64,000 nucleotides of DNA from Aureococcus anophagefferens (Eukaryota > Sar > Pelagophyceae > Pelagomonadales > Pelagomonadaceae): positions 1,613,168 to 1,677,167 of the forward strand of contig NW_008705564.1 in the NCBI RefSeq assembly GCF_000186865.1, in the 5' to 3' direction. Below, piece after piece: positions 10,946-20,221 of the stretch. The stretch's first letter is position 1, and each line of letters opens with the position of its first letter. The notes beneath the pieces were generated by a model. It was not told the DNA's origin and ran no database searches. It saw only the letters and a list, made by a program, of their open reading frames with translations. The position numbers were made by a program, and so were the translations under genes.

Positions 10946-11154
10946 GAGGCGCGCCCCTCGTACCTCGCCAAAAGAGAAGCGCCGACAAGGCGCGCTTCTC
11001 CCCGCGGCCCGCCGCGGCGCGAAAGCCACGCGCCGCCGCCGCCGCGCTGTCCGGAGCCCCCCCGAAGCCCCCCACCCGGTGCCCCGAGGGACCCAAACGG
11101 AGCTAAGAGCGCGAGTAGCCCGGGGACAACTTGAACACGCCTCCTCGCCAGCGC
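10700..11154 (+). repeat. Segmental duplication, inverted partner at 47051-47506
   Basis: About 455 bp shared in opposite orientation with 47051-47506. It covers the last 246 coding bases and about 209 bp of 3' flank. The only difference noticed by eye is one A in the run after CCTCGCC (AAAA here, AAAAA there). Homology ends abruptly at both sides (TGGATCGG on one side, CCAGCGC on the other). Identity of noncoding flank equal to that of coding DNA points to recent copying or gene conversion. Confidence 0.9.
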
Positions 11155-11195
11155 CGCAACAGCCACTCCCAAGAATCACGAAACAGCTCATCCAG

Positions 11196-12317
11196 TCAAT
11201 TAAGCAGCACCTCGAGCTGGATGGAGCTGTAGTCGTCCTTGTCGAAGGCCGTCCGGTAGACGTCGTCGACGAAGTACTCCTCGACCGTCGGCCGGACGCC
11301 CGACGCGACGAGGTAGGCCCGCAGCGACGACGACGCGACGTCCGGCAGGACGCGGAGCCCGAGGCGCCGCGCCTGGCCCTCGAGCAAGAGCCGCGGCCGC
11401 AGCTCCGGCGGGTCCGCGAGGACGGCGGAGAGCTGGAGCTGCGGCGCGGGCCGGTCGCCCGCGTTCGCGTCGCCCCAGCCCGCGAAGCCGCGGAGCTCCG
11501 CGAGGTCGTCGCCGTCGGGGAGCGTGACGGACAGGGCCGCGCAGAATCCCTTTCTTTGGAGCGCCGCGAGCACGTCGCCGCAGCCCCGGAGGCACGACTC
11601 GAGCCCCTGCGGCGACGCGTGCGCGGCCCGGGGCGCGCGCACGTTTCCGCCGGCGAGGAGCTCGTCGAGGAGCTTCGACCCGTACGCGGCCTCGAAGGCC
11701 GCCGCGGCCCCGGCGTCGGGGAGCAAGGCGTTGTAGGCGCGGAACGCGCAGTAGACGTCGAAGCCCAGCGCCGCGGGGTCGCTGAGCGGCTTCGCGGCGC
11801 AGCCCGGGTACTTGGCCTCCCAGACGCTCTCGTAGGTCGCGCGCGCCGCGGCGACCTCGCGCTTCACGTCCGCCGCCGTCGCCGTCGCCGCGGCCGCGCA
11901 CGCGCCGTCGCCGCAGCGCCGCGCCGCGGCCGCGAACGCCGCGTCGACGGGCGGCGGCGGCGGCCGCGGCGGCGGCGCGGCGGCCTTGTTCGTGTTCACG
12001 AGGAAGGAGAGCTGGTCCCAGCGCGCGTCCAGCGCGTCGGCGAGCTGCGCGCCGCGGACGACGCGCCGCCGCACGTCGACGCCGAGCTTGCTCTCCGTCA
12101 CGGCTTTGGCGACGGCGCTCTTCTTTTCTCCGTCGCCGAAGAGGCTCGCGGCGTCGTCGAGCTCGTAGCGCCGCTCCGCGACCATCTCCTCGACGCGGCC
12201 GGCGGAGGCCAGGGGCGGTGCGGCGATGGACGCGACGGCGCCGGCGACGGCGCGCCGCGTGGTCGAGACGGCGTGCGCGCAGGCCGCGAACGCGAGGATC
12301 GTTGAGGCGAGGCCCAT
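11196..12317 (-). CDS. Conserved-looking unknown protein, probable thylakoid-lumen targeting
   Basis: 373 aa from MGLASTILAFAACAHAV. The N-terminus has a signal-like helix followed by TTRRAVAGAVASIAAPPLASA, a twin-arginine and Ala-rich stretch with cleavage-like PLASA, consistent with plastid lumen targeting. The mature part contains paired cysteines (ARRCGDGAC, ESCLRGCGD, PGCAAK) and a Pro-rich spacer PPPRPPPPP. The C-terminus VEEYFVDDVYRT..DDYSSIQLEVLLN is well ordered. No family is recognised. The stop lies 42 bp from the edge of the duplicated block. Coding is supported by consistent codon bias and the clear presequence; function is unknown. Confidence 0.68.
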   Translation of the reverse strand: MGLASTILAFAACAHAVSTTRRAVAGAVASIAAPPLASAGRVEEMVAERRYELDDAASLFGDGEKKSAVAKAVTESKLGVDVRRRVVRGAQLADALDARWDQLSFLVNTNKAAAPPPRPPPPPVDAAFAAAARRCGDGACAAAATATAADVKREVAAARATYESVWEAKYPGCAAKPLSDPAALGFDVYCAFRAYNALLPDAGAAAAFEAAYGSKLLDELLAGGNVRAPRAAHASPQGLESCLRGCGDVLAALQRKGFCAALSVTLPDGDDLAELRGFAGWGDANAGDRPAPQLQLSAVLADPPELRPRLLLEGQARRLGLRVLPDVASSSLRAYLVASGVRPTVEEYFVDDVYRTAFDKDDYSSIQLEVLLN

Positions 12318-12582
12318 GCTTCGTTGGCAGCTCGTTTGGCAGCAGTGGTTGCAGCAAATTGCGAGGCAGCGGTTGCCTCGACGCGTCTCCAAACGTAGGG
12401 GGGGCGGGAGGAACCGCGGGAGTCGGAGTTCAGCGGTTGCCGGTGGTAGCTTCACGGCGTCGAGGCCATGACATTGTCTGATCTGGCGGAGGCTCGACGA
12501 CCGCCGGCGCGCGCCGCCGGAGCGCTTCGCAACTTGAAGTGCAACGTGCAGTCCGTCTATCTCGCAATTCTCGGCGCACAAG

Positions 12583-14391
12583 ATGTCGAGTGCCGGGAAG
12601 CCTGGCATGCTGTGGGCTGCCGCGGCCCTGCTCGCCGTCGCCGTCCGGTGCGCCTTCGTCGAGTTCCCCGTGGAGCGCGCCGACGAGCTGACGATGGCCC
12701 GGTTCAAGGCCGAGTACGCCGACAAGCTGCGGCCCGTGGTGATCCGCGGCAACGACCGGACGCGCGCCGAGGCGGCGCTCTGGAGCGCCGGCGACTTCCG
12801 GGACCGCTGCGGCGCCGGCGAGATCACGCGCTACGTCTCCGACGCGTCGTCGAGCGCCTGGGGCGGCTTCGACATGCGCGGCGAGCGGCGCGTTCCCCTC
12901 GCGTCGTTCTTCGGCGAGGTCGAGCGGTCGAATCGATCCCGGGACATCTACGGCTTCGACTACAACCTCAAGTGCGACTGCGAGGCCTTCGTGGAGCAGA
13001 CGACGATCCTGCCCTACTTCAAGCAGGACGTGACGGCCCAGGCGGAGATGACGGGCGCGGCGCGGCCCGGCGCGGGACGCGGGCGCCCCGCGTCTCCCTC
13101 GGCCGTGTCCCGCTCGTGTCGGCCGCTTGTTGGACGAGCGATCCTCCCTCGGAGCGGCCTCGACGCGCGGACGCTCGCGTCCGGCACGCGCGCGCGTCGC
13201 GGCGACGTCGCATCGTCGCCGTCGCGCGCAGGCGTGGCCCGTGCTCATCGCCGGCATGCCGGGCACGCGGTCCCAGCTCCACGTGGACAACTCGTTCCTG
13301 CCGTTCTGGCTCACGCTCCTCGCCGGGCGCAAGATCTTCCGGGCCGTCGAGCGGGGCCACTGGAGCCCCGCGCTCGTCGACCGGGGCGTCGTCGACAGGG
13401 CAGGGCAAGAGAGCGAAATTCCCAACTTCAAAGGCTCATATCTCGGCCGTTTTCTACTCGTTTCGGCTGATTTTTGGACGAGCGATCATCTCTCGGAACG
13501 GTCTTGAAGCGTGGATGTTTTTTCCGGAACGCGCGCGCGCGGAAAACTCGTGTTGAAGCGACGTTGAATCACCCTTGTCCTGCCCAGGTCGTCGACGACG
13601 ACGGCGACGCCGAGTTCGCGCTCGACTGGTACGACGACGCCGCGGTGCTCGACGCCGTCGGCGGCGCCGACGTCTACTCGTCCGTGCTCGAGCCCGGCGA
13701 TTCCGTCTACATCCCCGTGGCGGCGCTCCACGGCGGCTCGAACGTCGGCGACGCCCCCGCGCTCGCGATCACGGGCAACTACCACGACGAGGCGCACCAC
13801 GCCATCCTCGTGGACGTCTACTGCGAGGGCAAGGTCCGACGTCTGATGCGCCAGTCGAAGAAGCTCACGCGCATCAAGGCCATGGTCAAGGACCCGTCGT
13901 GCCTCTTCTGGGCGGGCGCGCTCGGCGACGTCGAACCGACGACGGACCGGGGCCCCGTCGACGCGCCCGCGCCGCTCGCGGACGTCGTCTACCCGGACCC
14001 CTGGTTCTGCCGGTCCTACGGGCCCCGCGCCTGGCGCCGCGGCTGCAACGTGACGCGGACGCGCTGCCCGCTCGAGGAGGAGGGGGACGACGACGACGAC
14101 GACGACGAGAGCGACTTCGTCGTCGACGAGAATCGCGACGGCGTGCTCAGCCGCCAGGAGCTGTCCCTCAAGTTCGCCCAGGTGTCGCCGCGCTACCTCG
14201 AGGGCGTGCCCGACGCGCGCCTGACCTGGGGCCTCCTCGCGCGCTGGGTCGCGGCCGAGGTCGAGGCCATCTGGCCCGCGGGCGCGGCGCGGCCGACCGC
14301 CGCGGCCATCGACGCCGCCATCTTCGCCCGCTTCTTCTTCGAGGACGGCACGGAGCGGCCCGTCGGCGACTTCAACCCGGGCGAACTCTAA
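12583..14391 (+). CDS. Secretory-pathway JmjC-domain hydroxylase with EF-hand
   Basis: Fe(II)/2-oxoglutarate oxygenase-like protein. Three exons, 12583-13059, 13232-13387 and 13588-14391 (478 aa), separated by two introners. A signal peptide (MLWAAAALLAVAVRCAF) opens the protein. The JmjC cupin follows: first metal triad H176-x-D178 in QLHVDNS, a beta segment PGDSVYIP, and a distal His in ALHGGSN (about 259). After an acidic Asp run, an EF-hand loop DENRDGVLSRQE lies near 391-402. The H-x-D motif sits in exon 2 and the distal His in exon 3, so the enzyme is intact only if both introners are spliced. The signal peptide argues for a lumenal or extracellular hydroxylase rather than a histone demethylase. 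The substrate is unknown. Confidence 0.86.
13060..13239 (+). mobile_element. Introner A3 (short, strongly diverged family A) in the JmjC gene
   Basis: Element 13068-13231 is flanked by GCGCGGCC (13060-13067) and GCGTGGCC (13232-13239), an 8-bp duplication with one mismatch. The 172-bp intron begins GC and ends GCGCGCAG. The family A core is still readable as TTGTTGGACGAGCGATCCTCCCTCGG. Most differences from consensus are changes to G or C. Splicing gives MTGA|AWPVLIAG in frame. Sense orientation. It is probably the oldest copy in the window. Confidence 0.82.
13388..13595 (+). mobile_element. Introner A4 (family A) in the JmjC gene
   Basis: A 192-bp element (13396-13587) between identical repeats GTCGTCGA at 13388-13395 and 13588-13595. 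The intron of 200 bp begins with GT of the left repeat and ends CCCAG of the element. Splicing restores LVDRG|VVDDDGD. Sense orientation. Only a 156-bp exon separates it from introner A3. Confidence 0.95.
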
Positions 14392-14524
14392 GTCGCACGT
14401 GCTAGACGGCGCGCCGGCGAGGCCGCGCGTAGAGGTCGAGAGATCGAGAGACGGCCCGGGCGACTCCCGGCGGGCGCCCTCCCGCCGGAACGCCCGGGCG
14501 ATGCTTGCCACTTACACACAGGAC

Positions 14525-15550
14525 CTAGCCGCTCGCGGCGAGGTTGTTGCCGCTGAGGGAGCGGACGAGCGTCGTGTCGACGTCGACGTCGCGGAGCGTC
14601 TCGACCTTGGGGAGCTGGAAGCCAAAGTCCGCGCCGACCTGGGTCTTGACGAGGTTGACCCAGGCCTCGTGGGTCTCGTGGATGACCTTGTGGGCGTAGG
14701 CCGCGCCCTTGCACTCCTCGCCGAGGGCGAACTTGTTCGGCGGCTTGCCGTCGGGGATCTTGTAGGTCCGGAACCACTCGCGGATGAGGCTCACGGTGCC
14801 CGGGAGGAGCCGCTCGACGTCGCCGACGTCGTTGAGCTCCGACGCCCAGCGGTCCGCGGCGTCGATGGCGACGATCTTCCAGTCCGTCTCGTCGTCGTCG
14901 ATCATCGCGAGGACGCCGAGGACCTTGACCGCGCGGATCTCGCCCGTCTGGATCTGGCGGAGGCCGATCTCGCAGACGTCGAGCGGGTCGTTGTCGCCGG
15001 GGTAGCCCGTGTCCGGGGACACGTGGCGCGGGTCCTCCCAGGTCCGCGGGAAGCAGCCGTAGTTGAAGAAGATGTCGCCCTTCTTGAACTCGCGGAGCAC
15101 GCCCTTCTTCGTGTCCTGCTTGATCGGCGTCGCGCCCTCGGTCGTCGCGACCTCGAACTTCTTGCGCGTGCACTTGGGGATCTCGCAGATGAAGTTGAAG
15201 AGGCTGCCGCGGCCGGAGGACCCGGGCGCGGCGAGGGGCACGTCGTGCCAGAGGCTGAGCTCGGCGACGGTCTTCGCCTCGTCGCCGTCCTTGGCGAGGA
15301 CGTGCACGCGGTAGTCCTTCGTGCCCGCCTGACCGCGCTCCATGATGAGCGTCTCGATGGCGCGGCACCGCGCGGCCTGCTTGCGCTTCTTCTCCTCCTC
15401 GGCCGTCGGCTTGGCAGACCCGGCGCCGGGGGATGGCTCGTCGCCGGCGCGCAGGTTGCTCCAGAGCACGAAGCCGCTGAGCGCCGCCGCGGACAGCGAC
15501 AGCGACAGCGACACGACGTCCGCGGCCTTCATGTCATTGAGGAGGCCCAT
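14525..15550 (-). CDS. Family I inorganic pyrophosphatase, membrane-anchored or organellar
   Basis: Soluble-type PPase that hydrolyses pyrophosphate to phosphate with Mg2+. 341 aa from MGLLNDMKAADVV. The signature DNDPLDV (about 186-192) is present, as are conserved surroundings FNYGCFPRTWEDP and WKIVAIDAAD. An N-terminal extension of roughly 110 residues carries a hydrophobic segment SLSLSLSAAALSGFVLW (about 14-30), suggesting an anchor or organelle-targeting helix, followed by a charged EEEKKRKQ segment. This is larger than typical eukaryotic family I enzymes. The ORF is open upstream to 15676, but the ATG at 15550 gives a sensible start. A family II enzyme lies at 21.9 kb. Confidence 0.93.
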   Translation of the reverse strand: MGLLNDMKAADVVSLSLSLSAAALSGFVLWSNLRAGDEPSPGAGSAKPTAEEEKKRKQAARCRAIETLIMERGQAGTKDYRVHVLAKDGDEAKTVAELSLWHDVPLAAPGSSGRGSLFNFICEIPKCTRKKFEVATTEGATPIKQDTKKGVLREFKKGDIFFNYGCFPRTWEDPRHVSPDTGYPGDNDPLDVCEIGLRQIQTGEIRAVKVLGVLAMIDDDETDWKIVAIDAADRWASELNDVGDVERLLPGTVSLIREWFRTYKIPDGKPPNKFALGEECKGAAYAHKVIHETHEAWVNLVKTQVGADFGFQLPKVETLRDVDVDTTLVRSLSGNNLAASG

Positions 15551-15818
15551 ATGGCCGCGGCCGTCGGGCGCTGGCCGGACGCGTCGAGCAACTAAAGACG
15601 AGGACACAGCCTCGAGCGCGTCAGCTGCAAGATCGAGACGAGATGAGTGAGTTCGTTTTTGTTGCACAGAAATCACAGCTTTTTGAAGTGCTTTTTGTTA
15701 GCCGCCGCACAATTAGCACTTACAATTAGCCGCACACACGCAAACGACGCCTCTCGACGACGCCTCCCCGCAACCCCCAGGATCAACCTCGAGCGAACGG
15801 CGGATTTAAACGGCGGGC

Positions 15819-17291
15819 CTACGCCCGCTCCGCGGCCAGCCGGCAGGAGCCGCCGAAGATCGTGTAGCTCGACGCGGCCTCGACGACGCCCAGCACCGAG
15901 TAGTAGGTGCCGAAGACGCAGAGCAGGCCGCCGGCGACGACGAACGCCAGGAACGCCCACCGGCGCGGCCGCGAGTGCTCGCCCGCGAAGAGCGCGAGGT
16001 GGCACGCGAACGGCGCCGCGTAGCACCTGGGCAGCAAAAGGGTGATTCAACGACGCTTCAACGTGAGTGTTCCCCGAAAAGCATCAACGCTTCGAGACCG
16101 TTCCGAGAGATGATCGCTCGTCCAAAAATCAGCCAAAATCAGCCAAAACGAGTGGAAAACGACCGAGATATGAGCCTTTGAAGTTGGGAATTTCGCACCC
16201 TTTTGCTGCCCCGCGTAGCACAGCGCCGGCCCCGACACGGCGCCCGCCAAGGCCTGCATGTCGCCCGCGCCCGCGCCGCGCAGCGCCGCGGCGACGACGA
16301 GCTCCGACGCCAGGAACGCCGCGCGGAACAGGAAGCTCTTCGTCCGCGGCGCGGACTCGCGTAACCCCGGCCACCGCGCCGCCGCCGCGCGTTCGATGCC
16401 CAGCACCATGAACAAATTGTTCTCCACCGTCGACACGAGGAACGACAACGCCATGAGAAACGCCGTCACGTGCGTCGCGGCGAGGTTCGGGGGAAAGTTC
16501 CGCAGGATGTCGCCCGCGGCGTCGCCGCCGAAGAGCCAGAACCCCGCGAGGCCGCACGCCGCGTACAACAAAAAGACGGGCAGGAAGGCGCAGCGGACGG
16601 CCCTGGCGAACTGGTCCGGGTGCTTCATCTCGGCGATGAGCTCCGGGAAGACGCCCGCGCCGGCCAGCGCGAACGCCATCGACACGCCGCCCCGGCTCGC
16701 GCGGCCGAAGCCAGCGGTCTCGTAGTCGACGCCCGGCTCCGGCCCGCCCTGGACGTAGGCCACCCAGAACAAGCTCAGCACGCCGAGCACGATGACGGCG
16801 TTGCTGAACAGCGCCGCGGGCGCCATCGCGTGGTAGTCCGGCAGCTGGATTAAAGGCACGATCAAAACGTACGTGAGGAACATGAAGCGCTGCTCGCACC
16901 ACGTCGTGAGCACGCCGCTCTCCGTCCAGTACTCCGCCGTGATGACGAAATTATAGACGTTCGTCAGCCAGTAGGAGCCGTACTGGAGCCACAGCGTCGC
17001 GGCGCCCCACCGGCCCCCGAACGCCGCGCGGACGACCTTCGGAAAGCTCGTGAGCTCGGGCTTGCGCGCGCAGATCTCGCCGAGGGCGACGCCGGCCTCG
17101 ACGTTGATCCACGTGCTGCCCACGAGGAAGACGCTGCCGAGCACCCAGCCCATCTGGCCGAAGCAGTAGGGCACGCCGTAGGGGTAGCAGATGAGCGTGA
17201 ACACGTTGAGCACCGTGGACCGCACGGTCGCGCGCCGCGGATGCTGCGGCGGCGGCGCCGAGCCGCCGCCGGGCAGCAGCGCGTCCTCCAT
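15819..17291 (-). CDS. Amino acid/auxin permease-type (AAAP) transporter
   Basis: Multi-pass membrane carrier of 425 aa in two exons, 17291-16222 and 16026-15819, joined across introner A5 with exact frame (1278 nt). It opens with a short cytosolic N-terminus and TVLNVFTLICYPYGVPYCFGQMGW. Further membrane segments include FLTYVLIVPLIQL, AVIVLGVLSLFWVAYV, AFALAGAGVFPEL, FLPVFLLYAACGLAGFWLF and VVAGGLLCVFGTYYSV. The AGAGVFPEL..MKHP and FGGDAAGDIL positions resemble AAAP proteins (family Aa_trans). The substrate is not predictable; amino acids are the family default. The start MEDALLPGG is chosen over an in-frame ATG at 17375. Confidence 0.86.
16019..16221 (-). mobile_element. Introner A5 (family A) in the AAAP transporter gene
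   Basis: Element 16027-16213 (187 bp) between identical repeats CGTAGCAC at 16019-16026 and 16214-16221. The coding-strand intron starts GTGCTACG and ends CTGCCCAG, 195 bp. Splicing rebuilds GPALCYAAPFACH. It carries a local duplication of AGCCAAAATC within the core (16131-16148) not seen in other copies. Sense orientation. Confidence 0.94.
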
Positions 17292-17491
17292 GCGGTTGCA
17301 GCCTGTGTACTTTGGGAAGCGTCGCGCGAACGAGAGGCCAATCAGCCAGGGGCAGCGCACGAAGAGCCTCTGCATGTTGCCCTGACGGAGCCGCTCAAAA
17401 GCAAACCATGGACTAGGCGCGCGACCGCGCGGGGTCGATCGGCAAGGCCGTCAAGACCGTCAAGCCGAACCTCGTCTCCGCGAGCGCCATC

Positions 17492-17837
17492 ATGCCATCG
17501 CTCGTCGTCCGGCTCAGCAGCGACCAGGAGAAGAAAAAGGAGCCCGTCGCGCGCCCGCGTCCCTCGCGTTTCTCCGCCGCCCACGAAACACGCACGCCGT
17601 GCCGCGGCGCGCGCGCGCGCGGACGACCGAAACGCCCCGGAACGCCGCATCGTCTAGGTCGACCCCTTCAAGGACCTCAAGGTCTCCCTCGACGACCAGG
17701 AGCGCGAGATCGGCGCCAAGATCGAGCGCATGGAGGAGCGCATCCTCCAGGCCGACGCGCGCAGCCAGAAGGACTCGAACCCCGTCACCTCCGTCTTCGG
17801 CGAGCTCGCGCGCTCCGGCGCCTGGTCCTCCGCCTAA
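17492..17837 (+). CDS. Small conserved-looking protein, two exons
   Basis: Exons 17492-17545 and 17658-17837 encode 77 aa: MPSLVVRLSSDQEKKKEP joined to VDPFKDLKVSLDDQ and a C-terminus SVFGELARSGAWSSA. The 112-bp intron has GT and TAG ends and no 8-bp target repeat, so it is an ordinary intron. The reading frame may begin further upstream (AVKTVKPNLVSASAI is in frame), but a stop precedes it unless there is another intron ending at the TAG near 17415. The helical middle EREIGAKIERMEERI suggests a small scaffold or complex subunit. No family is recognised. Confidence 0.55.
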
Positions 17838-17872
17838 CGAGGGCACAACAACTCACCGCGAAATAAAAAACC

Positions 17873-19225
17873 ATGGAAACGATCACGACGACCGAGGCGT
17901 GCGTCGAGATCGCGAGCTACTGCGCCGCGTCGATGCTCACCGCGGCGCTCTGGATCACCTACGGCCCCGCGGCGGCCGCCGCGGAGGCCGCCTTCGGCTG
18001 GCGCAACCGCGAGGTCGCGCTCCTGAGCGTCTGGGGCCCCGCGCTCGGGCTCCTCGCGTCGCCCGCCGCGCCGCGGCTCGTACGGCGCCTCGGCGGGCCC
18101 CGGAACACGACGACCGCCGTCTGCGCGCTCTGCGCCGGCGCCGCGGCGCTGCGGTGCGCGCCGGGCCGGGGCCTGCCGCGGCTGCTCCTGGCGCACGCGT
18201 CCTGCGCGCTCAACGGCGTCGGCGGCGTGCTCATCCTGTCGACGCCGGCGATGGTCGCGCGCGACGCGCTCGACGAACCCCGGCGCCACCTCGGCACGTC
18301 GACCATGCTCGCGGCGAACTCCCTCGGCGGCGGCCTGGGCTTCGTCGCCGCCGCGGCCGCGAAGGACGACGTCGAGGGGCTGCTGGTCTACGAGTGCGCC
18401 GCCGCCCTCGCGATCCTCGCCCTCGTCGCCGCTCGCCGCGGCGTCTTCCGCCGGGACGCGCCCGACGGCGACGCGGACGCGCCCCTCCCGGCCTTCGGGC
18501 CGCTGCTCAAGTCGCGGTCCTACGTGCTCCTCGCCGCGGGCTGCGGCATGACCATGGGCGCGTTCACGGGATGGCTCGGCGTGCTCACCCCGCTCCTCGA
18601 GAGCTCCGGGTGGGCGCCCCGCGACGCCAACGCCGTCGGCGTCGCCTGCTGCTTCGCGGCGGCGGCGGCCCAGGTGCTGTCGGGCGCGCTGTCCACGCGC
18701 CGCAAGCGCTTAGCGATCCTGTCGTGCAACGCTTCGGCGCTCGCGGCGCTCTTCGCGTTCGCCGTCGTCGCCGAGGCGGCGCCGCGGCGCTCGCCCGCGG
18801 CCCTCGCGCTGGCGCTCGTCGCCGCCTTCGGCGTCGTCGCGCCGGAGGGGGCCATCTACGAGCTCGCGACGGCGCCGGCGCCCGCGCCGCTCGAGGCGTC
18901 GGCCGGCGCGGGCCTCGTCTTCGCGTTCAACCTGCCGATGGCGACGTTCATCTTGCTCGACGCGGTCGCGTCGCCGCGCCAGCTCCTCTGGATCCTCGTG
19001 GCGTCGAACGCGCTCGGGTTGGGGTTACTGGCCGTCGAGGCGGCGACGGCCGACGACCGGCCCATCTTCCTCCCGGACGCGCGACCGCTCAACGCGGAGG
19101 AGGAGTACCGGCCGCTCGACGCGGCCGCGGAGCCGGGCATCCTCAACAACTTCCCGCCCTGGCTGCCCCCGCCCGTCCGGAAAAGTCGGCGCCTGCCCTT
19201 TAGCTGCGGGCGGAGCGCGGCGTAA
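17873..19225 (+). CDS. Major facilitator superfamily transporter (SLC49/FLVCR-like layout)
   Basis: 450 aa and strongly hydrophobic, with about 10-12 predicted membrane helices: ASYCAASMLTAALWITYGPAAA, LLSVWGPALGLLASP, VCALCAGAAAL, LLLAHASCALNGVGGVLIL, AANSLGGGLGFVAAAAA, VLLAAGCGMTMGAFTGWLGVL and others. The first pair of helices resembles the FLVCR/DIRC2 group (TYGP.. and WGP..). A charged central loop (RRDAPDGDADAP) separates the two halves and the C-terminus is Pro-rich and cytosolic. The substrate is not predictable. It starts 35 bp after the preceding gene on the same strand. Confidence 0.75.
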   Translation: METITTTEACVEIASYCAASMLTAALWITYGPAAAAAEAAFGWRNREVALLSVWGPALGLLASPAAPRLVRRLGGPRNTTTAVCALCAGAAALRCAPGRGLPRLLLAHASCALNGVGGVLILSTPAMVARDALDEPRRHLGTSTMLAANSLGGGLGFVAAAAAKDDVEGLLVYECAAALAILALVAARRGVFRRDAPDGDADAPLPAFGPLLKSRSYVLLAAGCGMTMGAFTGWLGVLTPLLESSGWAPRDANAVGVACCFAAAAAQVLSGALSTRRKRLAILSCNASALAALFAFAVVAEAAPRRSPAALALALVAAFGVVAPEGAIYELATAPAPAPLEASAGAGLVFAFNLPMATFILLDAVASPRQLLWILVASNALGLGLLAVEAATADDRPIFLPDARPLNAEEEYRPLDAAAEPGILNNFPPWLPPPVRKSRRLPFSCGRSAA

Positions 19226-19347
19226 CGCACGCCTATGAGTGTGGTCCGACTGGCGGCGGCGCGCGAGGTCGAGGACGTCGTCGGGCGCGGCAGCGATTGC
19301 GCCGATAAAATATCCACAGCTCGAGGATCGCGCCGGCGCAACACCTG

Positions 19348-20097
19348 ATGCGTCGCCCCTATCTCGTCTCCCACCGGTCGCCGCGACTGCGCGCCTGGCG
19401 GCTCCTCGGCGTCGTGCTCATGTGTACGCACAGCCATCGCACCGTCGTGGATTTCCTCGCGAAGCGACGGGTCGAGCAGGCCATCGCCGCGTGTCTCGCC
19501 ACGCCGCGCGCGACCGATTTCGAAGGCGTGCCTTGCGCGATCGCGGCGCCGCGGCGGGGCCTCTTCCGTCGCCGAGTCGGCGCCCGGCCCGAGGACGTCG
19601 GCGCGCGGCCGCGGAACGCTTACGGCGACGTCGTGTGGTGGTTCCTCTTCGCGGACATTTTTGTGCACCTCGTCACGGGCCGGCGGCGGCGCGACGGCTC
19701 GCTCGAGCCGCTGAACCACGACTACGCCCGGAGCTGGCTCTTTTTCTTCGACGTCGCGCTGATGGCGCCGAGGCTCTACGCTCGCGCGCTTCGGTTCGCC
19801 GCGCCGTCTCTCCGACGGCTCGCGGGCCTCGACCGGCCCTGGCACTTCGTGTACCGCCACGTCGTCGTCCACAGGGCCGTGCGCGAGCGCGCGCTCCGTG
19901 TCCTCCGCTTCGCCTTCCAAAAAAGGCGCTGCATTCGGCTCGCGCTCGCGGAGCTCGGCCTCGCCGTCGACGCGACGCGCGAGATCGCCGAGCTCGCCGA
20001 GATCGGCGGCCAGACCCGGGAGATCTTCCGGGGCCCGTCGGCGCGAACGCGGAAGATCGAGGGGATCGACGTCGCCCCTCGTAAACTCGAGTTTTAG
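19348..20097 (+). CDS. Uncharacterised basic protein
   Basis: 249 aa with an Arg-rich N-terminus (RRPYLVSHRSPRLRAW) and blocks of good amphipathic helix: WWFLFADIFVHLV, YARSWLFFFDVALMAPRLYARAL, IRLALAELGLAVDATREIAELAEI. There are two weakly hydrophobic stretches that could associate with membranes, but no clear signal. No domain is recognised. Coding is supported by unbroken frame and typical codon bias between two same-strand genes (123 bp before, 125 bp after). Confidence 0.5.
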   Translation: MRRPYLVSHRSPRLRAWRLLGVVLMCTHSHRTVVDFLAKRRVEQAIAACLATPRATDFEGVPCAIAAPRRGLFRRRVGARPEDVGARPRNAYGDVVWWFLFADIFVHLVTGRRRRDGSLEPLNHDYARSWLFFFDVALMAPRLYARALRFAAPSLRRLAGLDRPWHFVYRHVVVHRAVRERALRVLRFAFQKRRCIRLALAELGLAVDATREIAELAEIGGQTREIFRGPSARTRKIEGIDVAPRKLEF

Positions 20098-20221
20098 AAT
20101 TCTGCAACACCGGAGAAACATCCGACTCAACCTCCCCGGACGGACGCGGTCGGGCGCGCGTCCCCTTCAATAACTACTCCAAACTTAAAAGGTGCTGCCC
20201 ATCGAAGACCACTCAGAGACG

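Noticed and set aside
17546..17657. 112-bp intron as another introner
   Set aside because: It starts GTCGCGCG and is followed by GTCGACCC, so there is no 8-bp duplication, and it lacks the family core.
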